From positions 1 through 64,000 of the forward strand of contig JACKDP010000002.1 of NCBI GenBank assembly GCA_020633435.1: DNA of 64,000 nt, written 5' to 3'. Source of the DNA: Myxococcales bacterium. GTDB lineage: Bacteria > Myxococcota_A > Bradymonadia > UBA7976 > UBA1532. A program made the position numbers and the translations under genes. Below the pieces are notes generated by a model. The model was not told the DNA's origin, did no database searches, and saw only the letters and a list, made by a program, of their open reading frames with translations. Shown in pieces: positions 45,557 to 55,183 of the stretch. The first letter of the stretch is position 1. Each line of letters begins with the position of its first letter.

Positions 45557-47872
45557 ATGAGCGAGGACGGCCTGACCCCGGACGAGCTGGCCCTCATCGC
45601 CGAAGAAGAGGCCGTGCTGCGCCAGGTGCAGCGGCGCCTGGCGGAGCATGTCGTCGCCCCTTCGGCCCGATCGGACTTCGACCGCGAGCTCGTGAACCTG
45701 CGCGACCAGCTCGCCGAGAGCCGCGCCGAAGACCACGCCATGCTGGTGGAGCACATGACCCGCCTGGCGGCCCTGCGGCGGGCCCAGGATCGGGACGTGG
45801 CCTTCCCGGCCGACCCCCAGAACCCCTACTTCGCCCACCTGCGCCTGCAGGACCGGCACGAGGGGGCCGTGCGGGTGCGCGACGTGCTCATCGGGCGCCG
45901 CGCCTTCATCGACACCCGCCAGGGCGTGCAGGTGGTCGACTGGCGCAACTCCCCGATCTCACGCATCTATTACTGCTACGCCGAGGGCGATGACTACGAG
46001 GAGCGCTTCGGCGGGGACGCCCAGTCGGGCGTCGTGCTGGCGCGGCGCACCCTGACCATCAGCCGCGGCGAGCTGCTGCGCATCCGCGCCGCCGAGCGCT
46101 CGCTGGTGCGCACCGCCGCCGGCTGGGTCCGCGAGGACGTGGCCCGCCACCAGCTCGCGGGCGGCCAGGGCGCGGCGCTGCGGGCCCCCCTCGACCAGCT
46201 CGGCGGCCGGCCCGACACCCGCCTGCCCGAGATCACGGCGCTCATCGATCCCGAGCAGTTCCGCATCATGACGCAGGACCGCTCGGGCATCGTGATCATC
46301 CGCGGCGGCGCCGGCACCGGGAAGACGACCATCGCCCTGCACCGGGCCGCGTGGCTGCACTTCCAGGACCCGCGCAAGTTCGCGGCGAAGAAGATGCTGG
46401 TCATCACCCCCGGCGAGGCGCTGCGGCGCTACGTGAGCCGGGTGCTGCCGGCCCTCGACGTGCACGGCGTCTCGGTGCGCACCTTCGCCGACTGGGCCAT
46501 GCGCGTGCTCAAGCGGCTGGTGCCCTCGGCCCGCCACCGCCAGTTCACCGACGACGAGGCCGCCATGGGGGCGCGCCGCCTGAAGCGCCACCCGGTGCTC
46601 ATCGGGCTGCTCGAAGACACGGTGCGCGCCGAGGCGCGGGCCTTCGACGACATCTTCAGCGAGGCGGGGGGCCGCGGCCTGCTGGACGCCTGGGTCCGCC
46701 GCCGCAACCTGCCCGTCGCCCAGCGGCTCGAGGCCGTGACGCGCTGGGTGGACAGCGAGCCGGCCCTGCGCGACGGCGTCCGCGTCCGCCGGGCCCTGGA
46801 GCGGGCCCGCGAGGAGCTGCTCGATCCCTTCGAGACGTGGGCCACGCTCCTCACCGACCGCGACCGCCTGGGCGCCGCCTTCGCCGCCGATCCCTCGGTG
46901 GTGGGCTGGGAGCTCGACAGCCTGGTGGAGGCCATCTCCACCCAGGCCGACGACCCGGAGGATCTGTCCCACATCGACGCCGACCGGCGGGTGGGCATCG
47001 ACGGGCTGCACGTCAACGAGGGGGCCCGCCAGGGGCGCCTGGACGCCGACGACCTGGCCATCCTGCTGCGCATCTGCCAGCTCAAGTGGGGCGGGCTCGG
47101 CGGGCCGTCGGGCCACCGCATCGCCTACAGCCACCTCGTCGTGGACGAGGCCCAGGACCTCTCGCCCCTCACCCTCAAGGTGCTCTGCGAGGCCGTCCAG
47201 CCCGGCGGCCCCGTCACCCTGGCGGGGGACACCGCCCAGCGGCTCAGCCTGGAGACGGGCTTCGACGACTGGGAGGCCCTCGTCAAGTCGTTGAAGATCA
47301 AGGCGAATCTGCTGCCGCCCCTGGCCATCAGCTACCGCTCGACGCGGCAGGTCATGGAGCTGGCGCGCCACGTCCTCGGCCCCCTGGCCCCCGACGAGGC
47401 CCCCCGCGACGCCCGCGACGGCGCCCCCGTCTCGCTGCTGCGCTTCGACGAGGTGGGCGAGGCGGTGGCCTTCGTGGCCGACGCCCTCAAGGCCCTGCGG
47501 ATGCGCGAGCCCGTGGCGACGGTGGCCCTGGTGGCCCGCTCGCCCGAGGTGGCCGAGCTGTACTGGGACGGCCTGCGCCGCGCCGACGTGCCGGCCCTGC
47601 GGCGCATCCGGCACCAGGAGTTCGAGTTCAGCCCCGGCGCGGACCTCACGGACGTCTTCCAGATCAAGGGCCTGGAGTACGACTACGTGATCGTCCTGGA
47701 GGCCACGGCGGAGCACTGGCCCACGACGCTGGAGGCCCGCCACCTGCTCCACGTCGCCATGACCCGCGCCGCCCACCAGCTCTGGCTGCTCTGCGCCAAG
47801 GCCCCGAGCCCGCTGCTGCCGGCCGCCCTCATCGAGGGGGAGGGAGTGGCGACGGGGGGCGCCTCCGACTAG
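45557..47872 (+). CDS. HelD-like UvrD-family helicase
   Basis: 771 residues. N-terminal coiled-coil (about 10-80), then YFAHLRLQDRHEGAVRVRDV and VVDWRNSPISRIYYCY, a segment of the HelD/helicase-IV type that removes stalled RNA polymerase. Walker A GGAGTGKTTIALH (about 252), DEAQDLSPL (about 530), ISYRSTRQVM and the motif near QIKGLEYDYV. The helicase core is complete. HelD is best known from Bacillus and actinobacteria; activity on RNA polymerase here is inference. Confidence 0.85.
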   Translation: MSEDGLTPDELALIAEEEAVLRQVQRRLAEHVVAPSARSDFDRELVNLRDQLAESRAEDHAMLVEHMTRLAALRRAQDRDVAFPADPQNPYFAHLRLQDRHEGAVRVRDVLIGRRAFIDTRQGVQVVDWRNSPISRIYYCYAEGDDYEERFGGDAQSGVVLARRTLTISRGELLRIRAAERSLVRTAAGWVREDVARHQLAGGQGAALRAPLDQLGGRPDTRLPEITALIDPEQFRIMTQDRSGIVIIRGGAGTGKTTIALHRAAWLHFQDPRKFAAKKMLVITPGEALRRYVSRVLPALDVHGVSVRTFADWAMRVLKRLVPSARHRQFTDDEAAMGARRLKRHPVLIGLLEDTVRAEARAFDDIFSEAGGRGLLDAWVRRRNLPVAQRLEAVTRWVDSEPALRDGVRVRRALERAREELLDPFETWATLLTDRDRLGAAFAADPSVVGWELDSLVEAISTQADDPEDLSHIDADRRVGIDGLHVNEGARQGRLDADDLAILLRICQLKWGGLGGPSGHRIAYSHLVVDEAQDLSPLTLKVLCEAVQPGGPVTLAGDTAQRLSLETGFDDWEALVKSLKIKANLLPPLAISYRSTRQVMELARHVLGPLAPDEAPRDARDGAPVSLLRFDEVGEAVAFVADALKALRMREPVATVALVARSPEVAELYWDGLRRADVPALRRIRHQEFEFSPGADLTDVFQIKGLEYDYVIVLEATAEHWPTTLEARHLLHVAMTRAAHQLWLLCAKAPSPLLPAALIEGEGVATGGASD

Positions 47873-47881
47873 TCTGGCGGC

Positions 47882-48340
47882 ATGCGCGCCCTCGCCTTCG
47901 CCGTCTTCACCCTGCTCGTCGCCGGCCCGGCCGTCGCCAACGTGCCGTCCGCCTACCTCGCCTGCCAGGACAAGGCCGAGGGGGCGCCCTGCCGCATGGT
48001 GGGCCCCCAGTTCGGCGCCTGCGTGCGCGACACGCTCTGCGAGGATCCGCCCGACGACGACGTGGACGTCTGCCTGCTCTGCGTCGACCCCTGCTGGGGC
48101 CGCGCCGACGGCGAGGCCTGCCTGCAGACGGCCACCAACGAGCCGGGCGTCTGCGCCCTCCAGGACCGCTGCACCGACAAGGAGGAGACGTCGTTCCTGG
48201 AGTGCAACCGCTGCGTCCCCGGCCGGGTGGGCGCGACGGATCCCGAGGAGGGCTGCCAGGCGGGCGTCGGCTACGCGGCCCCCTGGCTCTTCATCCTGCT
48301 GGCCCTGGGCTGGCAGCTCCGGCGGCGCCGCCCCGCCTGA
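47882..48340 (+). CDS. Cys-rich exported protein with MYXO-CTERM-like tail
   Basis: 152 residues. Signal peptide MRALAFAVFTLLVAGPAVAN. The mature part has 14 or more Cys in short spacings (CQDKAEGAPC, CLLCVDPCW, CNRCVPG). C-terminus is CQAGVGYAAPWLFILLALGW then Arg-rich, the layout Cys, TM, Arg cluster seen in MYXO-CTERM sorting signals. Predicted surface-attached. Abuts the convergent MBL gene with the shared TGATCA. Confidence 0.75.
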   Translation: MRALAFAVFTLLVAGPAVANVPSAYLACQDKAEGAPCRMVGPQFGACVRDTLCEDPPDDDVDVCLLCVDPCWGRADGEACLQTATNEPGVCALQDRCTDKEETSFLECNRCVPGRVGATDPEEGCQAGVGYAAPWLFILLALGWQLRRRRPA

Positions 48341-49192
<852 letters not shown>

Positions 49193-49388
49193 GGGGGGAG
49201 AGCATCCCGGGTTGGCGGCCACGGTTCAAGGGGCCCGCTGGCGCGCCGGGCGCCGGTCATGTTATGCGGCCGGCTGGGGTCGCGATGAAGTCCAATGTGT
49301 ACGCGACTTTGCATAAAGGCGGGGCATCGACGTCAGCGGCCCCGCCGCCCGCTCCGGGCACCGAACCTGCTGCAATGGAGTCTCGAAG

Positions 49389-49958
49389 ATGAACGCCACC
49401 TGGAAGATCATGGGTGTCCTCCTGCTCACCGCTGGCATCGCCCAGGCCAAGCCCTCCTTCACCGTCCAGGCCCAGCTCGGCTTCAACGGCACCGCGGACG
49501 CCGACAACACCGAGTCCGAGAAGGTCGAGAACGACTTCGGCCTGATGGGCACCGTCGAGTTCCCCCTCTCCCGGCAGCTCCGCCTCGGCGGCCGCCTCGC
49601 CTACCAGGCGGCCGACGGCGTGGACAGCGAGGGCGCCTACTCGGCCGTCGACGCGGGCCTCTGGGCGCGGTTCGTCTTCGTGCCCGGCAAGTTCGAGGCC
49701 TTCGCGGCGGGCGCCCTGGGCCTGAGCTACATCACCCTCGATCCCAAGAACAGCAGCGATGACCTGACCGGCCAGGGCCTGCACTTCCTGCTGGGCGCCG
49801 GCGCGTCGTACCCCATCAGCCGCTCGGCCCGCGTCATCGGCGGCCTGTACTACAGCCACCACAGCGGCGAGCCGGAGGCCGAGGTGGCCGGCCAGACCGT
49901 CCGCGTCGAGGACGGCGTCCTCTCCCGCCTCATGCTCACCGGCGGCATCATGTTCTGA
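49389..49958 (+). CDS. Small outer-membrane barrel-like protein, copy A
   Basis: 189 residues, signal peptide MNATWKIMGVLLLTAGIAQA. Eight or so beta strands, e.g. LRLGGRLAYQ, DAGLWARFVFVPGKFEAFAA, RVIGGLYYSHH; ends LTGGIMF. Paralog of the gene at 50841 with conserved GVDSE and LWARFVF. AT-richer 196-bp upstream region (49193-49388) may hold its promoter; TTTGCATAAA at about 49308 is a -10-like candidate. Function unknown. Confidence 0.75.
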   Translation: MNATWKIMGVLLLTAGIAQAKPSFTVQAQLGFNGTADADNTESEKVENDFGLMGTVEFPLSRQLRLGGRLAYQAADGVDSEGAYSAVDAGLWARFVFVPGKFEAFAAGALGLSYITLDPKNSSDDLTGQGLHFLLGAGASYPISRSARVIGGLYYSHHSGEPEAEVAGQTVRVEDGVLSRLMLTGGIMF

Positions 49959-50068
49959 GCCGGATTCCCCTGTGTTTCCGGCACTCTCCGAAAAACCCTG
50001 CGACACGCGCTGCGGCTGACCGATAGATCGGGGTCGGCGCCTGGCCGACCCTGGCCAAAGGCGCCGCC

Positions 50069-50779
50069 ATGCTGCGACTGCTCGTCGAAGGGGCCCTGGA
50101 CCTGCTCTGGCCCTGCACCTGCCTCTGCTGCGGAGAGCCCACCCCGCGGCCGGGCTTCTGCCCGCCCTGCACCTCGCTGATCAGCCCGCGGGATGGCCCT
50201 CGGTGCACCCGCTGCGACGCGGCGCTGCCCACGGCCGGCCCCGCCCACGAGTGCGGGCGCTGCCTGGCGCGCAAGCCGAGATTCTCTCGTGGTTTCGGCA
50301 TCTTCGACTACGCCGGTCCCATCGGGGACGCCATCCGGGCGGGCAAGTACCAGCGGCGGCCGGACGGCCTGCCGGCGGTGGCGCGGGCGCTGCGGGCGGC
50401 CCTGCCCGCCGAGCTGCGGGCGGATCCCCCGGGGGCCGTCCTGCCCGTGCCGCTGCACCTGCGCCGGGTGCTGGCCCGCCGCGTCGATCCGCCCCTGGAG
50501 CTGGCGGCGGCCGTGGCAGCGGAGCTCGGCGTGCCCCTGGCGGCCCGGGTGCTGGTGCGGACGCGGGACACCCCGGCCCAGGCGGGGCTGAGCGAGGTGG
50601 CGCGCCGCGAGAACGTGCGCGGCGCGTTCGCGGTGCGGCGCCCGCCGCCGGCGGACGTGCTGCTGGTGGACGACGTGGCGACCACCGGGGCCACCCTCGA
50701 CGCGGTGGCGCGGGTCGTCGCCCGGGCGGGCGCGGAGCGCGTGCGCGTGCTCTCGGCGGCGGCGGTGAATCGAACGTAG
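50069..50779 (+). CDS. comF: ComF-family phosphoribosyltransferase
   Basis: 236 residues. Zinc module CTCLCCGEPTPRPGFCPPC and second pair CTRCDAALP...CGRC. PRPP-binding loop VLLVDDVATTGAT is intact. ComF supports DNA uptake/transformation; not proof that this organism is competent. Lies between two barrel paralogs. Confidence 0.9.
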   Translation: MLRLLVEGALDLLWPCTCLCCGEPTPRPGFCPPCTSLISPRDGPRCTRCDAALPTAGPAHECGRCLARKPRFSRGFGIFDYAGPIGDAIRAGKYQRRPDGLPAVARALRAALPAELRADPPGAVLPVPLHLRRVLARRVDPPLELAAAVAAELGVPLAARVLVRTRDTPAQAGLSEVARRENVRGAFAVRRPPPADVLLVDDVATTGATLDAVARVVARAGAERVRVLSAAAVNRT

Positions 50780-50840
50780 GGCGCGAACGTAGAGGGCGCT
50801 CGCGGCCGCCGGCCGCGACCACCAGCCCCCAGGAGACCTC

Positions 50841-51410
50841 ATGACCACGCGCCGCCGAGCGCTCGCGACGACCGCGTTCCTGACCCTCGCCTGCAGCGTC
50901 GCCCACGGGCGCCCCATCGTCAGCGTCCAGGCCCTGCTCGGCGTCTCGGGCCAGGCGGAGGGGGGTGGGCGGGCCTCCTTCTCGGAGGAGCTGGCGGACG
51001 ACCTGGGGGTGATGGCCACCGTGGAGTGGCCCATCGGCTGGCAGCTTCGGCTGGGCGGCCGGCTCGGCTACCAGCAGGCCACCGGCGTCGACAGCGAGGA
51101 GTCGTACGTGGGTATCGACGCCGATCTCTGGGCCCGCTTCGTCTTCATCCCCGGGCAGCTCGAGGTCTTCGCCGCCGGCGCCCTCGGCGTGAGCACCCTG
51201 ACGGTGAACGACTCCATCGCGGGTCGGGGGCTGCACGCGATGGTCGGGGCGGGGGCGGGCTACCCCCTCAGCCCGACGCTGCGGGCCCTCGCGGGGGTGT
51301 ACTACGACCACCGCGCCGGGGATCCCCAGCGCGAGGTGAGCGACGCCACCAACGAGCTCAAGGACGTGAAGCTGTCGCGGGTGCTGCTGACGGCCGGGCT
51401 GGCCTTCTAG
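50841..51410 (+). CDS. Small outer-membrane barrel-like protein, copy B
   Basis: 189 residues, the same length as copy A. Signal peptide MTTRRRALATTAFLTLACSV. Shared with copy A: LRLGGRL, GVDSE, LWARFVF, FAAGALG and a terminal Phe. Its TAG stop is the CTAG shared with the convergent holin-like gene. Confidence 0.75.
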   Translation: MTTRRRALATTAFLTLACSVAHGRPIVSVQALLGVSGQAEGGGRASFSEELADDLGVMATVEWPIGWQLRLGGRLGYQQATGVDSEESYVGIDADLWARFVFIPGQLEVFAAGALGVSTLTVNDSIAGRGLHAMVGAGAGYPLSPTLRALAGVYYDHRAGDPQREVSDATNELKDVKLSRVLLTAGLAF

Positions 51411-51778
51411 AAGAAGAGCCCCACCACGAAGCTGCCGACGCTGACGGCGGTGGCGGTGCCCAGGAGGGCCCGCACGCTGTCGAACCGCACCGCCTCGCCG
51501 AACTTCACGTCGATGGCCTTGAGCAGCGCGGCGTTGACGACGATGGGGATGAGCAGGCCGACGAGCCCGAGGGACAGGATCACGGGCAGGAAGAGGACGG
51601 CCTTGAGCACGAACGTCAGCAGCCAGACGAGCGCGACGTTGGCCAGGCCGAAGGTGGCGACGGCGAGCAGGAAGCGCAGCCGGGCCCCCACATGGATGGC
51701 GGGGACGGCGAGGGCGATGCCGCCGAACAGGGCCGACACCACGGCCCACGTCACGACGATCTTCAGGATGAAGGCCAT
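51407..51778 (-). CDS. Phage-holin-family membrane protein
   Basis: 123 residues, four hydrophobic helices (MAFILKIVVTWAVVSALFGG, LRFLLAVATFGLANVALVWL, LFLPVILSLGLVGLLIPIVV, TAVSVGSFVVGLFF), pattern of the phage_holin/YvlD-type small membrane proteins. No phage genes are near, so not prophage. Its start overlaps the stop of the upstream methylase by 16 bp. Confidence 0.72.
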   Translation of the reverse strand: MAFILKIVVTWAVVSALFGGIALAVPAIHVGARLRFLLAVATFGLANVALVWLLTFVLKAVLFLPVILSLGLVGLLIPIVVNAALLKAIDVKFGEAVRFDSVRALLGTATAVSVGSFVVGLFF

Positions 51779-52464
51779 GGCTCTCTCTCCACGGTGAGGC
51801 CCGCGCCGCCCCGCGCCGCCCGGGCCAGCACCCGGCTGGGGCGCCCGCGGTCGTCGTCGAGGAAGCGCAGGGTGCGGACGGTCAGGCCGGCGCCGGCGAG
51901 CGCGAGCAACAGCGCGCCCAGGTGCCCGGCATCATAGACAAAAATGGCGTGGCCGTGGGGCTTGAGGGCCCGGGCGGCGGCCCGGGCGAAGTCGGCGACG
52001 TCCCCGGCGAGGGCGTGGGTGGCGCCGGCGGTGCGCGCCTCGGCGCTCTGGCGGCCCCAGCCCGGCGGGTAGAAGGGCGGGTTGCTCACCACCAGATCGA
52101 AGGCCTGCGGGGCGACGGGCACGTCACGCACGTCGCCGCGGGCGATCTGGAGGGGGTGGCCCGCCAGGCGCGCGTTGCGGCCGGCCTGGTCGGCGGAGCG
52201 GGCGTCGAGCTCGAGGCCCACGCCGGGGCCGAGATCGGGGCAGGTCTGGTAGAGGGCCAGCAGCAGCACGCCGGTGCCGCAGCCCAGGTCGAGGGCGCGA
52301 TCCCCCGCGCGCGCCGCCGCGAAGCGGGCCAGGGGGAAGGCCCAGGGGCAGGGGGTGAAGCCGCGCTTGTCGCGGAGGAGCCAGCCGGCCCCGAGGGGCT
52401 CGACGATCTCGCCGGCCCGGACGGGCACGCCGCAGGCCGCCGCCGCGTCACGCCCGGCGCGCAT
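51763..52464 (-). CDS. TrmN6/YfiC-like N6-adenine methyltransferase
   Basis: 233 residues. SAM motif LDLGCGTGVLLLAL, catalytic VVSNPPFYP (NPPF). Small domain structure fits the tRNA1(Val) A37 methylases or relatives. Substrate cannot be fixed. ATG 52464 chosen (MRAGRDAAAAC). Confidence 0.8.
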   Translation of the reverse strand: MRAGRDAAAACGVPVRAGEIVEPLGAGWLLRDKRGFTPCPWAFPLARFAAARAGDRALDLGCGTGVLLLALYQTCPDLGPGVGLELDARSADQAGRNARLAGHPLQIARGDVRDVPVAPQAFDLVVSNPPFYPPGWGRQSAEARTAGATHALAGDVADFARAAARALKPHGHAIFVYDAGHLGALLLALAGAGLTVRTLRFLDDDRGRPSRVLARAARGGAGLTVEREPWPSS

Positions 52465-52501
52465 ACTGGACTCCCGCCGGCCGAGGCCCCAAGCTGGGGG
52501 G

Positions 52502-53044
52502 GTGAAGAAGGGCTCTCTGCTGCTGCTCGGGCTGTCGCTGGCGGCGTCGCCCGGCCTCGCCGAGCCGCTGCGCTTCGGCCTGGCGGGCGGCATCTTCCTG
52601 CCCACCCGCGTGGAGGTCGGCGACCGGACGGCCGACGCCCGCCCGGGGCCCATCCTGGCCATCACCCTGGACGTGCCCGTGGCGGCGGCCCTGGACGTGG
52701 GGGCCTTCGTGCTGGCGGGGGGCTTCGAGGCCGGCGAGCGCACGACGGACACGGTGCGGACGTTCGAGACCGGGGTGGGGGCCCACTACCGGCTGCCGCT
52801 GGGCGCGGGGCTGCTGCGGGCGGGCCTGCAGCTCGGCTACCGCCGCCTGGCCGCCGATCTGCCCGCCTACGACCGCAGCCACGGCGTCGCGCTGAACCTG
52901 GACGCGGAGTACAGCCGCCGGCTCTACCGGGCGCTGCACTTCCAGGTGCGGCTCAGCCTGCTCAGCCAGCCGATGGGAGGCAACAGCGACCATCGCGTGC
53001 TCATGGCCCCGTCGCCCGTGCTGGCGGTGGGCGTGGTTCTGTAG
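52502..53044 (+). CDS. Outer-membrane barrel-like protein, third
   Basis: 180 residues, GTG start (VKKGSLLLLGLSLAASPGLA signal). Strands such as LRFGLAGGIFLPTRVEVGDR and LRAGLQLGYRRL; ends VLAVGVVL rather than Phe. Too divergent to call a paralog of the 189-residue pair. Divergent from the methylase start at 52464. Confidence 0.65.
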   Translation: MKKGSLLLLGLSLAASPGLAEPLRFGLAGGIFLPTRVEVGDRTADARPGPILAITLDVPVAAALDVGAFVLAGGFEAGERTTDTVRTFETGVGAHYRLPLGAGLLRAGLQLGYRRLAADLPAYDRSHGVALNLDAEYSRRLYRALHFQVRLSLLSQPMGGNSDHRVLMAPSPVLAVGVVL

Positions 53045-53057
53045 CCGTTTCAGGGGG

Positions 53058-53651
53058 TTACAGGCGGTCGAGGACCTTGCCCGACCGGGCGCTCAGGCGG
53101 GCGCTGATGTCCTGCAGGGCGCCCTTCTCGGCGCCCTCCACCCGGCCGAAGAGGCCGAAGAGGCCACCCGCGGCGTCGGCGACGCGCCAGGCGAGGGACT
53201 CCAGATCGGCCTTGGCGGCGCTGGCGCGATCGGCCGGCATGGCCGCCAGCATCGCGCGGATGAAGTCGAGGGACGCGTCGAAGAACTCCTGGGTGGGCTT
53301 GTTCTTCAGCATGTCGTCGAAGGCGGCGCGGGCCTCCCCCTCGACGTTGGCCTCGTCGGCGGCCTGCTCGAGGAGGATGCGCTCCTCGGCCTGGATCTCG
53401 CCGTCGGCCCAGGCCACCTGCAGCAGGGGCACGAGGTGCAGGACCGGGAGCGTCTTCTGGGTGATGCCCAGGCGCGCCAGGTGCTGCAGCAGCTCGTCAT
53501 CGTCCAGGTGCGTGGCGGCCTTCAGGCCCTCGGCGGTCTCCTCGGCGGCCAGCTTCTTGCGAAGCTTCTCGATGAGCTCCTGGTTGCGCTTGTGGAAGAA
53601 GTCTTCCTCGTGGGCGCGGCGCAGCGGATCGAGCGGGGTATCGTCGGACAT
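53058..53651 (-). CDS. TerB-like helical protein
   Basis: 197 residues. MSDDTPLDPLRRAHEEDFFH, then VLHLVPLLQVAWADGEIQAE, the hallmark of TerB/DjlA-type domains (acidic, metal-associated, helical). ATG 53651 with GGAG 8 nt upstream. The C-terminal helices are Ala-rich. Stress or envelope role inferred only from family. Confidence 0.75.
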   Translation of the reverse strand: MSDDTPLDPLRRAHEEDFFHKRNQELIEKLRKKLAAEETAEGLKAATHLDDDELLQHLARLGITQKTLPVLHLVPLLQVAWADGEIQAEERILLEQAADEANVEGEARAAFDDMLKNKPTQEFFDASLDFIRAMLAAMPADRASAAKADLESLAWRVADAAGGLFGLFGRVEGAEKGALQDISARLSARSGKVLDRL

Positions 53652-53712
53652 CGGGGGGCTCCAAGCAGTCAAGACCGGAAAGCCGGCGATTCAACGGCGC
53701 ATTTATAGCCGA

Positions 53713-54324
53713 TCAGGCGCCGCGACGCCTGAGGAAATCCACGAGGCCGGACCGGACGGGTCCGCTGAGCACGATGGTGACCAGCAGGCCGCAGGCGAAG
53801 CCGATGAAGAGCGAGGCGGTGGTGTCGACCAGGTGGATCTCGGCGTTGAGCAGCACGCCGAGCAGCGGGAGCGCCAGGGTGACGGCGACGTAGCCCACCG
53901 AGAGGACGGCGCGCTCGGGGCGGGCGCGGGCCGCGAGGACGGTGGCGACGGCGCTGACCCCCAGCGTGGCGAGGAACGCGGCGACGGCGTGGCCGGCCGG
54001 CAGCCAGGCGCGCTCGGCGGACATGGCGATGAAGAGGCTGACGAAGCAGAGCAGCAGGGTGTAGGCGCCGAGGCGGATGGACTCACTGCCGCCGAGCTGG
54101 CGGGCGTGCTCCAGGGCGTTCAAGACGGCGACGACCATCAGCAGCACGGCGAGGCCCGTGGCCGCCACGTAGAAGGGCATGACCCGGGTCATCTCCAGGA
54201 CCTTGGCGTCGAGGAGGGGGCCCGTCAGCTCGGGGTGGTAGAGCTCGGTGACCTGCTTGACCTCGTCGGGGTTGCAGCCGGTCAGGAGCAGCAGGCCGGC
54301 GCCCAGGAGGAGCAGCGCCCTCAC
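53713..54324 (-). CDS. Membrane lipoprotein, multi-TM
   Basis: 203 residues. GTG start overlaps prmC stop as GTGA. Lipobox LLTGC in LGAGLLLLTGCNPDEV, followed by five TM (FYVAATGLAVLLMVVAVLNA, RLGAYTLLLCFVSLFIAMSA and others). A lipid anchor plus helices is uncommon. No family recognised. Confidence 0.65.
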   Translation of the reverse strand: MRALLLLGAGLLLLTGCNPDEVKQVTELYHPELTGPLLDAKVLEMTRVMPFYVAATGLAVLLMVVAVLNALEHARQLGGSESIRLGAYTLLLCFVSLFIAMSAERAWLPAGHAVAAFLATLGVSAVATVLAARARPERAVLSVGYVAVTLALPLLGVLLNAEIHLVDTTASLFIGFACGLLVTIVLSGPVRSGLVDFLRRRGA

Positions 54325-55178
54325 GCTCGCACCCGCCGCGCGGTGGCCAGGCGGGGCAGACCGGCGGCGTCCGCGTGCACGGCCTCCGCCTCGAACCGCC
54401 CGTCTTTCTTCAGGATTTCGAGAAGGCGCGGGCCCTGGTCGTGGCCGATCTCGATCATGAGGCCTCCCCCCGGCGCGAGGCGGGCCCCGGCCTGGTCGAT
54501 GAGCGGGCGGATGAGGACGAGGCCGTCGGGGCCGCCGTCCAGGGCGAGCCGCGGCTCGTGGCGGGCGACGTCGGGCATGAGGCCGGCGATCTCGCCGCTC
54601 GCGATGTAGGGCGGGTTGCTGACGATGAGGTCGAAGGGCCCCTCGACCCCCTGGAGCAGGTCGCCCCGCTGGAGGGTGACGGGCAGCTCCAGGCGGTCGC
54701 GGTTGGCGGCGGCGACGGCCAGGGCGTCGGGGGAGGTGTCGATGGCCAGCACGCGGGCGTCGGGCCGCTCCTTCGCCAGCGTGAGGGCGATGCACCCGCT
54801 GCCCGTGCCCACGTCGACGATGCGGGGCTGGCGGAACGGCTTGAGGAAGTCGAGGGCCTTCTCGATCAAGAGTTCGGTCTCGGGGCGCGGGATGAGGACG
54901 CGGCGATCCACCTGCAGATCCAGGCTCCAGAACCCGCGGGTGCCGGTGATGTAGGCCACGGGCTCGCGCCGGCTGCGCCGGCGGACGCGCTCGCGCACCG
55001 CGGCCAGCTCGGGGGCGATGAGGGGCTGATCGTGCTGGGTGTAGAGCTGCAGCCGCGTCAGCGCGAGGGCGTCGGCGATGAGCAGCTCGGCGTCGAGGCG
55101 CGGCGACTCCATGCCCTTCTCGGCGAAGTGCGAGGTCGTCCACGTCAGCACCCGGCCGATGGTCCAGGTCTCCTCCAC
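54321..55178 (-). CDS. prmC: Peptide chain release factor N5-glutamine methyltransferase
   Basis: 285 residues from GTG 55178 with GAGGAG 6 nt upstream. SAM site VDVGTGSGCIALTL, catalytic VSNPPYIAS. N-terminal helical domain (RVLTWTTSHFAEKGMESPRL) and the RREPVAYITG segment typical. prfA is not in the window. Confidence 0.93.
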   Translation of the reverse strand: MEETWTIGRVLTWTTSHFAEKGMESPRLDAELLIADALALTRLQLYTQHDQPLIAPELAAVRERVRRRSRREPVAYITGTRGFWSLDLQVDRRVLIPRPETELLIEKALDFLKPFRQPRIVDVGTGSGCIALTLAKERPDARVLAIDTSPDALAVAAANRDRLELPVTLQRGDLLQGVEGPFDLIVSNPPYIASGEIAGLMPDVARHEPRLALDGGPDGLVLIRPLIDQAGARLAPGGGLMIEIGHDQGPRLLEILKKDGRFEAEAVHADAAGLPRLATARRVRA

Positions 55179-55183
55179 CAGGG

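Noticed and set aside
51407..51778. Prophage remnant signalled by a holin-like gene
   Set aside because: No other phage genes, integrase or attachment repeats nearby; this small membrane family is common on chromosomes.
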